64,000 bases of DNA from Rhodoblastus sp963828185 (GTDB taxonomy: Bacteria; Pseudomonadota; Alphaproteobacteria; Rhizobiales; Beijerinckiaceae), in assembly GCA_963828185.1 (NCBI GenBank), contig CAWHDV010000002.1, forward strand, positions 682,001-746,000, given 5' to 3'. Made by a program: the position numbers and the translations under genes. The notes under the pieces were generated by a model, which worked only from the letters and a program-made list of their open reading frames with translations, made no database searches and had not been told where the DNA came from. This document shows positions 46,645 through 54,610 of the stretch, in pieces; positions within the stretch are counted from its first letter, which is position 1; each line of letters opens with the position of its first letter.

Positions 46645-47241
46645 TCACGCGTGCCCGGCGTCATCCGACAGGAAGCGCAGATCGACGCCGATTGCGCCAA
46701 GCGCCCGCTCGTATTTTGACTCATAATCCTGGTCGAACAGCAGCAATGGATCGGTTGGGCAGATCATCCAGCTGTTGGCGAGGATTTCCTTTTCGAGCTG
46801 GCCCGGCGACCAGCCGGCATAGCCGAGCGCCAGCACCGCCTCTCTCGGCCCCTCCCCGTGCGCTATGGCGCGCAGGACGTCGAGCGTCGCCGTCAGCGAC
46901 ACTTCGGGATCGATCGCCATGGTCGCTTCAGCGGCGCGGTAATCGGGCGAATGCAGGACAAAGCCGCGGCTGGAATCGACCGGGCCGCCGGCCAGCACGC
47001 GGATCGCGCCGGCCGCGCCGCCGAGGCTCGCCTTTTCCCCCGCCTGGATCACCTTGAGCTGGAGCAGGAGATCGACGAAATTGACGCCCTCGGCGGGATG
47101 GTTGAGGATAATGCCCATCGCTCCGTCCTCGGAATGGGCGCAGACATAAACCACGGCCCGCGCGAAAAACCCGTCTTGCAGCCCAGGCATGGCCACGAGA
47201 CATTTGCCGTCGAGAAAGGGATTGGGTGCGATCTTGTTCAC
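46645..47241 (-). CDS. YqgE/AlgH family protein
   Basis: A 198-residue cytoplasmic protein of the UPF0301 (YqgE/AlgH) family. The conserved core is visible: LDGKCLVAMPGLQD, VVYVCAHSEDGAMGIILNHP, VLAGGPVDSSRGFVLHS and LALGYAGWSPGQLEKEI. Biochemical role unknown; AlgH has been linked to alginate regulation in Pseudomonas. Convergent with kup and divergent from the DsbD-domain gene at 47356. Confidence 0.93.
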   Translation of the reverse strand: MNKIAPNPFLDGKCLVAMPGLQDGFFARAVVYVCAHSEDGAMGIILNHPAEGVNFVDLLLQLKVIQAGEKASLGGAAGAIRVLAGGPVDSSRGFVLHSPDYRAAEATMAIDPEVSLTATLDVLRAIAHGEGPREAVLALGYAGWSPGQLEKEILANSWMICPTDPLLLFDQDYESKYERALGAIGVDLRFLSDDAGHA

Positions 47242-47355
47242 GGTCGAGACTTTCCATCCGCGCCTGAATTCGCTCGCCGCGCCAGATCTTGACGACGCCG
47301 CCCGGAAACGCGCCTTTGAGAGTCATGATAGAGATCTTGGGGGACATGCTAAAGG

Positions 47356-48192
47356 ATGAGCGCGCAAAGTGAAGCCGGGACGATTCTTAATTTTCATCGC
47401 AGTTTCGCGGCGGCCCTTGTCGCGCTGTCGTTTTTCGGCGGCGGAAGCGCCCGCGCCGATTGGGTTTCGAGCGCGAAATCGCAGGCGCGGCTGGTCGATG
47501 GCGGCATGATCGACGGCGTCCGCACCGCCGGCGCGCAAATCCGCCTCGACGGCGCGGCGGTCACCTATTGGCGCGATCCCGGCGAGGCTGGCGCGCCGCC
47601 GGTGTTCGATTTCGCCGGCTCCGACAATATCGCCGCAGCCAAGGTCCTCTATCCGCAGCCCCAGCGGATCGACGAGGCCGGCGTGCAGGCCTTCGGCTAC
47701 CAGCACGAAGTCGTCTTCCCCATTCGCGTCACGCCGCGCGACAAGAGCAGGCCCGCCATCCTGGCGCTGAAGCTCGATTACGCCGTCTGCGAGACGATTT
47801 GCCTGCCTGTCCACGCGCAATTGCGGCTCGACCTTCCACCGCAGCCGCCTGACGGCGAGGGCGCGACGCTCGTCGCCGACGCCCTGAAACAGGTTCCAAA
47901 GCCCCTCGACGCGGCCGAGGCCAAAAATCTCGCCGCCGTCACGCCGGCGACGAGCGCCGACGGCAAACCGCGATGGCTCCTGCAAAGTCTCCGGCCCGAC
48001 GCAAGAGATATCTTCGTCGAGTCGCCCCCGGGGTTTTACTTCGAGACCCGCGCCGCCACGGAAAAGGGCGAATTCCTTTTGATCCTGGCCGACCATCCGG
48101 CGGGCGAACCGACGCCTGGCGCCCCCGTCCAAATCACCGTCACCGGCGACGCGCCGGCGCAATTCGACCTTGCCTTGCCGCCCCGGCCCTGA
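47356..48192 (+). CDS. Exported DsbD N-terminal-domain protein (thiol:disulfide interchange-like)
   Basis: A 278-residue periplasmic protein. The signal peptide lies within residues 1-34 (SFAAALVALSFFGGGSARA/DW). The mature part follows the DsbD-alpha immunoglobulin-like domain found in protein-disulfide reductases and copper-sensitivity proteins, with a paired-cysteine motif LDYAVCETICLPVHAQL (CxxxC). It lacks the membrane and thioredoxin domains of full DsbD. It may pass electrons to periplasmic partners. Followed 20 bp later by rsmE. Confidence 0.8.
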   Translation: MSAQSEAGTILNFHRSFAAALVALSFFGGGSARADWVSSAKSQARLVDGGMIDGVRTAGAQIRLDGAAVTYWRDPGEAGAPPVFDFAGSDNIAAAKVLYPQPQRIDEAGVQAFGYQHEVVFPIRVTPRDKSRPAILALKLDYAVCETICLPVHAQLRLDLPPQPPDGEGATLVADALKQVPKPLDAAEAKNLAAVTPATSADGKPRWLLQSLRPDARDIFVESPPGFYFETRAATEKGEFLLILADHPAGEPTPGAPVQITVTGDAPAQFDLALPPRP

Positions 48193-48211
48193 ACCAGCGG
48201 AAATCATCGAC

Positions 48212-48958
48212 ATGTCCCGGCTGGATTTCACAACGCATCGTCTTTGCATTGAAGCGCCGCTCACCGAGGGCGCGAGAATCGAACTCTCGCGCGAACAGGC
48301 CAATTATCTCGTCAATGTCCTGCGGCTTGGCGAGGGCGCGAGCCTCCTCATCTTCAACGGGCGCGACGGCGAGTGGCGCGCCGCCCTGGCGCCGGCGGGA
48401 AAGAAGAGCGCCGCTTTGCTCGTGAAAACGCGGGAGCGCGCGCAGGATTTTCTGCCGGATGTCGACTATCTGTTTGCGCCGATCAAACATGCGCGGCTCG
48501 ATTACATGGCGCAAAAGGCGGTGGAAATGGGGGTGCGCCGCCTGCGCCCCGTGCTGACCCGCCGCACCCAGGCGAGCCGCGTCAATCTCGAGCGCATGCG
48601 CGCCAATGTCGTCGAGGCGGCAGAACAATGCGGCATCCTTTCGCTGGCGCAAGTTTTGGCCGAGGAGCGGCTCGACAGTGTGCTGGCCAACTGGCCTGGC
48701 GACCGGCTGCTGGTTTTTTGCGACGAGGCGGCGGAAACCGCCGATCCCGCCGCCGCCTTGCGTCACGCCGGCGCGGGCTTCGACAAATTCGCTGTGCTGA
48801 TCGGACCGGAAGGCGGCTTCGACGAGATGGAGCGCGAAACACTGGCCGGCATGCGCAACACGGCGCGCATTTCACTTGGCCCCCGCGTGTTGCGCGCCGA
48901 CACGGCGGCCGTGGCGGCGCTCGCTTTGGTCCAGGCGACGCTGGGCGACTGGACTTAG
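48212..48958 (+). CDS. rsmE: 16S rRNA (uracil(1498)-N3)-methyltransferase
   Basis: A 248-residue SPOUT-fold enzyme that methylates U1498 of 16S rRNA. A PUA-like N-terminal domain (LSREQANYLVNVLRL, LLIFNGRDGEW) is followed by the knotted SAM-binding core with KHARLDYMAQKAVEMGV, RRTQASRV, AEQCG and the knot motif LIGPEGGFDEMERE plus SLGPRVLRADTAAVAAL. The ATG at 48212 matches the family start (MSRLDFTTHRLC). The rsmE-gshA neighbourhood is common in Hyphomicrobiales. Confidence 0.94.
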   Translation: MSRLDFTTHRLCIEAPLTEGARIELSREQANYLVNVLRLGEGASLLIFNGRDGEWRAALAPAGKKSAALLVKTRERAQDFLPDVDYLFAPIKHARLDYMAQKAVEMGVRRLRPVLTRRTQASRVNLERMRANVVEAAEQCGILSLAQVLAEERLDSVLANWPGDRLLVFCDEAAETADPAAALRHAGAGFDKFAVLIGPEGGFDEMERETLAGMRNTARISLGPRVLRADTAAVAALALVQATLGDWT

Positions 48959-49054
48959 CGCATATTCCGACAGGGCCAGCTTGAGCCGATCACTGACATT
49001 TTCTCGCCATCATATTGCGTTCAAAAGAACGCCTGATTTTTGGAGCGAGTCGGC

Positions 49055-49345
49055 ATGATCGGGACAAGGAAAGGGAATCTACGATTTTGCCGCGCTGTCG
49101 CGGTCGTGTCCCGCCCTTTCCTGCCCCTGCTCTTTCTCGCTCCCGCCTCGGCGCAGGACAACGGTCATCTCCGCGTGCAATTCAGCGACGGCTCCGGATG
49201 GAGCCAGACATGGTCGCGCGCGGAAGCCCATGCGCCATTGCCGGAAGGACCGGCTCGCGCCAGCTACCCCTTTACGCGCAATGCGCAGGCCAGCGCGCCG
49301 CAGGGCCGGTTGCGCCTGAAGCCCATGAGTTTCGACGGCATGTGA
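49055..49345 (+). CDS. Small exported hypothetical protein
   Basis: A 96-residue protein with a basic N-terminus and a hydrophobic core (VVSRPFLPLLFLAPASA) cleaved before QDNG. The remaining 60 residues are not recognised. The ATG at 49055 is chosen because GGAGCGAG at 49042-49049 is correctly placed. It sits between rsmE and the convergent gshA and ends in a SFDGM sequence that overlaps the first copy of a short repeat (see 49361). Probably real but unassigned. Confidence 0.5.
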   Translation: MIGTRKGNLRFCRAVAVVSRPFLPLLFLAPASAQDNGHLRVQFSDGSGWSQTWSRAEAHAPLPEGPARASYPFTRNAQASAPQGRLRLKPMSFDGM

Positions 49346-49360
49346 TTGCGCCGCCAAATC

Positions 49361-49394
49361 GGTTTCGACGGCAAGTCGGTTTCGACGGCAAGCA
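49361..49394. repeat. Short tandem repeat in the gshA 3' gap
   Basis: Two copies of a 17-bp unit, GGTTTCGACGGCAAGTC and GGTTTCGACGGCAAGCA, with a third partial copy (GTTTCGACGGCA) at 49329-49340. It fills the gap between the small exported protein gene and the gshA stop. No function suggested. Confidence 0.6.
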
Positions 49395-49398
49395 GGTT

Positions 49399-50784
49399 TT
49401 AGAACACGCATTCCTCGAACGCAGGCTTGACGCTTTCCTTCCACGCGCCATGGAACAACGCCAGCCGGCGTTCGGCCAGGTTGACGCCCGAGGCGGCGAT
49501 CTCCTCCAGAGCCAGCAGATAGCGCCCTTCGTCCTCCCCCGACGCATCGAGACGCCTGCGCCGCGCGAGCCCCTCGCGCGCCAGCGGCAGGATTTTCCGC
49601 GCGAGATCGAGCAGGCTGCGACCGCCGGCTTCCGCGCGAAGCCCTTGTTTCGGCGCGTCCTGCCGTAATTTGAGACGGTCCTCGGCGGAAAGGTCCTTGA
49701 CCAGGTCCCAGGCGGCGGCGCTGGCTTGGCCGTCGTAGAAAAGCCCGGCGCAGAAAGCGGCGAGCGCCAGAATGTGCGACGAGGGGCCGACGTCGGCGCC
49801 GCGCATTTCCATGTAGCGTTTCAGCCGCACTTCCGGGAACAGCGTCGACAGGTGGTTGGCCCAGTCCGACAAGGTGGCGCGTTCGCCCGGCAATCGCGCC
49901 AGCCGTCCCGCGAGCAGGTCGCGGAAGGAGGCGCCCGCGACATCGTGGTAGACCTCGCCGCGCTTGACGAAATAAAGCGGAACGTCGAGCGCATAATCGA
50001 CATAGGTTTCGAACCCCATGCCGGGCGCGAAGACGAACGGCAGCATGCCGGTGCGGGCCGCGTCGGTGTCGGTCCAGATATGCGAGCGCATCGACTGGAA
50101 GCCGTTGGGCTTGCCGTCGGTGAAGGGGGAATTGGCGAACAGCGCCGTGAGCATCGGCTGCACGGCCAGCGCGAGCCGCATTTTGGCGACCATGTCGGCT
50201 TCCGAGGCGAAATCGATATTGGTCTGCACGGTCGAGGTGCGGAACATCATGTCGAGGCCGAGCCGCCCCACTTTCGGCATGTAGCGCGACATGATGGCGT
50301 AACGCTGCTTCGGCATGACCGGAGTTTCCCGCCGCGTCCACAGCGGGCTCATGCCGAGATCGAGGAAGCCGAGCCCGAGCTTTTCGCTCAAGGGCGCGAG
50401 GGCGGCGAAATGCGCCCGCAGTTCGGCGCCGGTCTGGTGGATCGTCTCGAACGGCGCGCCCGACAATTCGAACTGGCCGCCTGGCTCCAGCGATATGGCG
50501 CCGCCGCCGTGCGGATCGTAAAGGCCGATGAGCGCCCCCTCATCCTCGATCGCCTCCCATTTCAGGGCGGCGCGCAGTCCGCCGAGCAGCGCCTCGATCC
50601 CCCCCTGGCCGCGGTCGGGGCGCCCCTCATAGGGAACCGGAGCAAGATCGGCGCGATAAAAGGGGACTTTCTCGTGCTCGGTCCCCACCAGGAACGGACC
50701 GCGCGGCTTGCATCCCGCCTCGAGCCAGTTGACCAGTTCGTCGCGCGACGAGATTGGGGTTTCATCGACTACGTCGCGGGCCAT
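49399..50784 (-). CDS. gshA: Glutamate-cysteine ligase
   Basis: A 461-residue ATP-dependent ligase for the first step of glutathione synthesis, of the plant/alphaproteobacterial GCS2 type. The N-terminal RGPFLVGTEHEKVPF has the metal-binding glutamates, and GAISLEPGGQFELSGAP, MMFRTSTVQTNIDFASE and RYMEMRGADVGP are the diagnostic blocks. Complete, cytoplasmic, ending in CVF, which in plant-type enzymes is near the redox-sensitive cysteine region. The ATG at 50784 starts the conserved MARDVVDETP. Confidence 0.95.
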   Translation of the reverse strand: MARDVVDETPISSRDELVNWLEAGCKPRGPFLVGTEHEKVPFYRADLAPVPYEGRPDRGQGGIEALLGGLRAALKWEAIEDEGALIGLYDPHGGGAISLEPGGQFELSGAPFETIHQTGAELRAHFAALAPLSEKLGLGFLDLGMSPLWTRRETPVMPKQRYAIMSRYMPKVGRLGLDMMFRTSTVQTNIDFASEADMVAKMRLALAVQPMLTALFANSPFTDGKPNGFQSMRSHIWTDTDAARTGMLPFVFAPGMGFETYVDYALDVPLYFVKRGEVYHDVAGASFRDLLAGRLARLPGERATLSDWANHLSTLFPEVRLKRYMEMRGADVGPSSHILALAAFCAGLFYDGQASAAAWDLVKDLSAEDRLKLRQDAPKQGLRAEAGGRSLLDLARKILPLAREGLARRRRLDASGEDEGRYLLALEEIAASGVNLAERRLALFHGAWKESVKPAFEECVF

Positions 50785-50816
50785 CGGCGGCTTTCATTCA
50801 CGATTGGACGAGCGGC

Positions 50817-50843
50817 AAAAAAGGGCGTCGGGACGACGCCCTT
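50817..50843 (-). terminator. Intrinsic terminator between the DUF937 gene and gshA
   Basis: On the minus strand a perfect 9-bp stem (AAGGGCGTC and GACGCCCTT) with a 5-nt loop is followed by a T-run (the final TT extended by TTTT). It stops leftward transcription from the DUF937 gene or an upstream promoter before gshA. Confidence 0.65.
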
Positions 50844-50921
50844 CCTCGCACGTTCCGCCCTAGATAGGGCGAAGCGGCGTCCGCCGCAATCATGCCGGGA
50901 CGCAAGCATGATTTGCGTCAA

Positions 50922-50960
50922 GCAAAAACTTGGCCGGGGCGACGTCGCGCCACGGCCAAG
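50922..50960 (-). terminator. Intrinsic terminator of the DUF937 gene
   Basis: Minus-strand stem CTTGGCCG/CGGCCAAG with an inner palindrome (GCGACGTCGC) in the loop, followed by TTTTTGCTT. It lies 45 bp after the DUF937 stop codon. Confidence 0.6.
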
Positions 50961-51004
50961 TGTTTGATTTGTCAGGCCTCATTTCCGCGCAAGGCGGGAA
51001 TTGC

Positions 51005-51829
51005 TCACTTCTTGGCGAGGATCTGGCCGAGCACGTTCTGCAGGCCGCCCGAGGCCCCGCCCGACTGGAACAGGCCGCTGAGCGCGCTCACGCCCGCCTG
51101 CATCAGGGCCGGATCAAGACCGCCCTGCGCCGGAGCGGCGGCCGCGCCCGCAGCCGGCGCGCCCGACGCCGCAGCGCCGCCGCCGAACAGCGAGCCGACG
51201 AGGCCGCTGAGCATGCCGCCCAAGCCCCCGCCTTGGCCAGCCCCTTGGCCGCCCTGTCCGCCTACCGCCGATGCGAGCGAACCCAGCATGCCGCCAATTC
51301 CACCGCCGCCCTGGCCAGCCGCGCCGGCGACTTGCGACAACAGGCCGCCGAGGCCGCCGCCCTGGCCGGCGGCGCCGGCGACTTGCGACAGGAGGCCGCC
51401 GAGGCCGCCGCTTTGCGCCGCCTGGGCGACGCCGCCCATGGTCATCGAGGCGACGACCGGCATGAGTTGATTGAGAATGTCAGGGCTGATGCCGGTTTCC
51501 GCGCCGATGTGCTGGGCGATCTGGCCAATTCCGCCGGCGCCGCCAAAGATCTGGCCGAGCAGGTCGCCGCCGGCTCCGGCCGCGGCCGGAGCCTGGGCGG
51601 CGTTGGGATCGTTGAAAGCCGCCTGATGCGCCGGATCGGTCAGATGGCCGACAATCTGCGAAAGGCCTTCGGGGGTTTGCATGTGATTTTGCACCCCTTG
51701 GGCGATGGCGGGCGCGAGCGCGCTGATCGCGGCGCTGACCTGGTCCGGCGAAATGCCGAATTGCGAGGCGATGCTCGATACGGCGTCGCCGCCGTGCGCG
51801 GCCTGGATGAGAGCGGAAAGATCGACCAT
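51005..51829 (-). CDS. DUF937 family protein with internal repeats
   Basis: A 274-residue protein made almost entirely of Gly, Ala, Gln and Leu. The N-terminus (MVDLSALIQAAHGGDAVSSI, GISPDQVSAAISALAPAIAQG) and the central GISPDILNQLMPVVASM match DUF937, a helical family of unknown role. A 17-residue unit, GGLGGLLSQVAGAAGQG, is repeated exactly twice in a row, followed by a diverged third copy. No signal peptide. The ATG has GAGGATAA upstream. The repeat number may vary between strains. Confidence 0.8.
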   Translation of the reverse strand: MVDLSALIQAAHGGDAVSSIASQFGISPDQVSAAISALAPAIAQGVQNHMQTPEGLSQIVGHLTDPAHQAAFNDPNAAQAPAAAGAGGDLLGQIFGGAGGIGQIAQHIGAETGISPDILNQLMPVVASMTMGGVAQAAQSGGLGGLLSQVAGAAGQGGGLGGLLSQVAGAAGQGGGGIGGMLGSLASAVGGQGGQGAGQGGGLGGMLSGLVGSLFGGGAAASGAPAAGAAAAPAQGGLDPALMQAGVSALSGLFQSGGASGGLQNVLGQILAKK

Positions 51830-52054
51830 TTTATCCTCGTTTCAAATCGCTTGCGGGCCAAATCGGGCGGAGGCCCGCCAATTCCCCGCGTCAAGCTAGC
51901 GCAAGTCGCCGGATTTTGCGAGCGCGGCGCGGCGCCGCAACTAGCCATAAGCGCGCTTTATGGCAGTTTTCCTACAAGGCGCGCCCGGCGCTCCCGCTTG
52001 ACAGGAAACCGGCCCGCGCCCACAAGATCGGAAAAATCCCGCCAAAGGTTCAGG

Positions 52055-53013
52055 ATGAGCGCCAAACCGTCACTGCATGTCTTTCTTTGCGCGCCGCGCG
52101 GCTTTTGCGCCGGCGTCGTGCGCGCCATCGACGTGGTCGAACACGCCCTGCGCAAATTCGGCGCGCCGGTCTATGTGCGACATGAAATCGTGCATAACCG
52201 CTATGTGGTCGAGGGGCTGAAACGCCAGGGCGCGATCTTCGTCGAGGAACTCGACGAAGTCCCGGACAACGGCGCCCGGTGGTGTTTTCGGCGCATGGCG
52301 TGCCGAAATCCGTGCCGGACGAGGCGGCCAGGCGCGATCTCTTCGCCATCGACGCCACCTGCCCGCTGGTGACCAAGGTCCATCGCGAGGCGGAAATCCA
52401 TTTCCGCCGCGGCAGGAAAGTTGTCCTGGTCGGCCACAAGGGCCATCCCGAAGTCATCGGCACGATGGGGCAATTGCCGGAAGGCTCGGTGATACTGGTG
52501 GAAAGCGCGGAAGACGTCGCCGCTCTGTCCCTCTCGCCCGACGAAGCCCTCGCCTTTGTCACCCAGACCACCCTGTCGGTCGACGACATGGCCGCCGTGG
52601 TCGATGCGCTGAAGGAAAAATATCCGCGGATCGTCAGCCCGCACAAGCAGGACATCTGCTACGCCACCACCAACCGCCAGGAGGCGGTGAAGGAGATCGC
52701 CCACAAGGTCGACGCCTTCATCGTCGTCGGCTCGCCCAACTCGTCCAACTCGCAACGACTCAAGGAAGTGGCCGAGCGCAATGGCTGCCGCCAGGCCCAG
52801 CTCGTGCTGCGCGCCGGCGACATCGACTGGACCCAATTGCGCGACATCAAGTCGCTCGGCGTGACCGCGGGCGCCTCGGCGCCGGAAATTCTGGTGGAGG
52901 AGATTCTGGCGGCGGTCGGCGAGAAATACGATCTCATCGTCGATACCGTGACCACGGCGACGGAGGACGTCTCCTTCCCGCTGCCGCGCAACCTGCGCGA
53001 AAAAGTGGCCTGA
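52055..53013 (+). pseudogene. ispH: 4-hydroxy-3-methylbut-2-enyl diphosphate reductase, frameshifted
   Basis: The last enzyme of the MEP isoprenoid pathway, an iron-sulfur protein. The first frame carries LHVFLCAPRGFCAGVVRAIDVVEHAL with the cluster cysteine, then YVRHEIVHNRYVVEGLKRQGAIFVEELDEVPD, and loses homology after 52272. The expected PVVFSAHGVPKSVP resumes in the next frame and continues to 53013 with ATCPLVTKVH, DICYATTNRQ and the final TAGASAPE. One C appears missing in the CCC at about 52274-52276; restoring it gives about 320 codons, the normal length. Since this pathway is essential in most alphaproteobacteria, a sequencing error is likely. Confidence 0.9.
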
Positions 53014-53034
53014 AGCTGGTTTTTCCGGCTAGCG

Positions 53035-53065
53035 AAAACCCGCCGGACGCGTTCCGGCGGGTTTT
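53035..53065 (+). terminator. Intrinsic terminator after ispH
   Basis: Perfect 13-bp stem AAAACCCGCCGGA/TCCGGCGGGTTTT with a CGCGT loop. The A and T tracts at both ends make it usable from either direction, so it can also end the convergent small gene at 53075-53380. Confidence 0.85.
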
Positions 53066-53074
53066 GTGCGTCTA

Positions 53075-53380
53075 TCAGCGGCGCCCGTGTCCGCCCCAAC
53101 CGCCATGACCGCGCCAGCCGCCATGACCGCGCCAGCCCCAACCCGGACCGTAGCCCCAATAAGGACCATAGCCGTAGTAATTGGGCGCCCAATGGCAGCG
53201 ATAGGGGCCGCAGACCCAGCGAATACGGTCGATCCGGGCGGCGGCGTGGCCGTCGTGGACCATATTTGCGTCGAGGCCCGCGAGCGGCAACGCAGCGGCG
53301 GATGTCGCGAAGCACGGAATGGCCAGTCCGATTGCGCCGAGCACAAGCGCGGCGCCAACGGCTTTTTTAACATGCAACAT
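53075..53380 (-). CDS. Small exported Gly/Trp/His-rich protein
   Basis: A 101-residue protein with a signal peptide (MLHVKKAVGAALVLGAIGLA... cleaved near residue 30). The mature protein has a CGPYRCHW motif followed by a low-complexity tail rich in Gly, Tyr, Trp and His (repeats such as GHGGWRGHGGW), which could bind metals or the cell wall. Such GWG-tailed proteins are common in Hyphomicrobiales; function unknown. A TTCAG/TTCAT pair lies about 80-95 bp upstream. Confidence 0.7.
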   Translation of the reverse strand: MLHVKKAVGAALVLGAIGLAIPCFATSAAALPLAGLDANMVHDGHAAARIDRIRWVCGPYRCHWAPNYYGYGPYWGYGPGWGWRGHGGWRGHGGWGGHGRR

Positions 53381-53568
53381 GGCAAGCTCCTGTTTCTTCG
53401 TCGGTTATCGACGCGAACGAGCATGCGCCGGGCGCCATGAACAGCGGCTGACCATATCGTTCAGCCGGCGTTCATTTCTCGCCGCCCTCTTTGCTTTCCC
53501 GCGAAATGATCTATGACCGTGGCGTCTCCTGGCGGTCGGTCCGCCCTCCAAAAGATCGCGGGCAAAAA

Positions 53569-54600
53569 ATGCTGAAAACCCAATCCGCCGAACATCCCTT
53601 CGACGCCTTCCGCGCGCTGCTGGCGCAACTGCCGCCGGCGTCGGAGACGGCGATTTCAGCCGTCCGCGCGCGCGACGCGCAATTGACCAAGCCGCCGGGC
53701 GCGCTGGGTCGCCTGGAAGAGATCGTCGAATGGATCGCCGCCTGGCAGGACAAGGCCGAGCCGACCGTCGAGCGTCCGACGGTCGTTGTCTTCGCCGCCA
53801 ACCATGGCGTCGTCGCGCAGGGCGTCTCGCCCTACCCGCCTAGCGTCACGGCGCAGATGCTGAAGAATTTTTCCTCCGGCGGCGCGGCCGTCAACCAGAT
53901 TTGCGCCACCTATGGCGCTGGCCTGAAAGTGTTCGAGCTTGCGCTGAACCTGCCGACCCGCGACATCACCGAAGCGCCGGCGATGGAAGAACGCGAATGC
54001 GCCGCGACGATCGCTTTCGGCATGGAGGCGATCGCCGGCGGCGCCGACCTGCTGGCGCTCGGCGAAATGGGCATCGGCAACACCACCATCGCCGCCGCCA
54101 TCTACCACGCGCTCTACGGCGGCGAGGCGGCGGACTGGGTCGGCCGCGGCACCGGCGTCAATGACGAGGGCCTCGCCCGAAAGATCGACGCGGTCAAAAA
54201 GGCGGTCGCGCTGCACAAGGACCATCTCGACGATCCGTTCGAGGTCTTGCGCCGGCTTGGCGGCCGCGAAATCGCCGCCATGCTGGGGGCCATCCTCGCG
54301 GCGCGAATGGAAAGGACGCCCGTCCTGCTCGACGGCTATGTCGTCTGCGCCGCGGCGGCCGTCCTGCACGCGCTCGATCCCGCCAGCATCGACCATTGCC
54401 TCGCCGGCCATGTCTCGGCCGAAGGCGCGCACGCCAAGGTATTGGCGAAGCTCGGAAAGAAACCGTTGCTCGACCTCGGCATGAGACTCGGCGAAGGCTC
54501 GGGGGCCGCCGTGGCGATCGGCGTGGTGAAGGCCGCCGTCGCCTGCCACCGCGACATGGCGACGTTTTCTTCGGCGGGAGTCGACAACAAGGGCGGATGA
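53569..54600 (+). CDS. cobT: Nicotinate-nucleotide-dimethylbenzimidazole phosphoribosyltransferase
   Basis: A 343-residue cytoplasmic enzyme making alpha-ribazole phosphate, the lower ligand of cobalamin. Motifs include TKPPGALGRLEEI, VVFAANHGVVAQGVSPYP, the phosphate-binding GEMGIGNTTIAAAI and, near the end, LGEGSGAAVAIGVVKAA with the likely catalytic glutamate. The ATG at 53569 opens the conserved sequence; the frame extends back to 53491 without homology. No cobalamin riboswitch is visible upstream. Convergent with the sensor kinase gene. Confidence 0.94.
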   Translation: MLKTQSAEHPFDAFRALLAQLPPASETAISAVRARDAQLTKPPGALGRLEEIVEWIAAWQDKAEPTVERPTVVVFAANHGVVAQGVSPYPPSVTAQMLKNFSSGGAAVNQICATYGAGLKVFELALNLPTRDITEAPAMEERECAATIAFGMEAIAGGADLLALGEMGIGNTTIAAAIYHALYGGEAADWVGRGTGVNDEGLARKIDAVKKAVALHKDHLDDPFEVLRRLGGREIAAMLGAILAARMERTPVLLDGYVVCAAAAVLHALDPASIDHCLAGHVSAEGAHAKVLAKLGKKPLLDLGMRLGEGSGAAVAIGVVKAAVACHRDMATFSSAGVDNKGG

Positions 54601-54610
54601 AGCGCGCGGC

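Noticed and set aside
51110..51420. Repeats resembling a CRISPR array
   Set aside because: The repetition is codon-phased within the DUF937 coding sequence and has no unique spacers; it is a protein repeat.
53400..53568. Possible cobalamin riboswitch before cobT
   Set aside because: No B12-box-like sequence or the expected multi-stem arrangement could be found.
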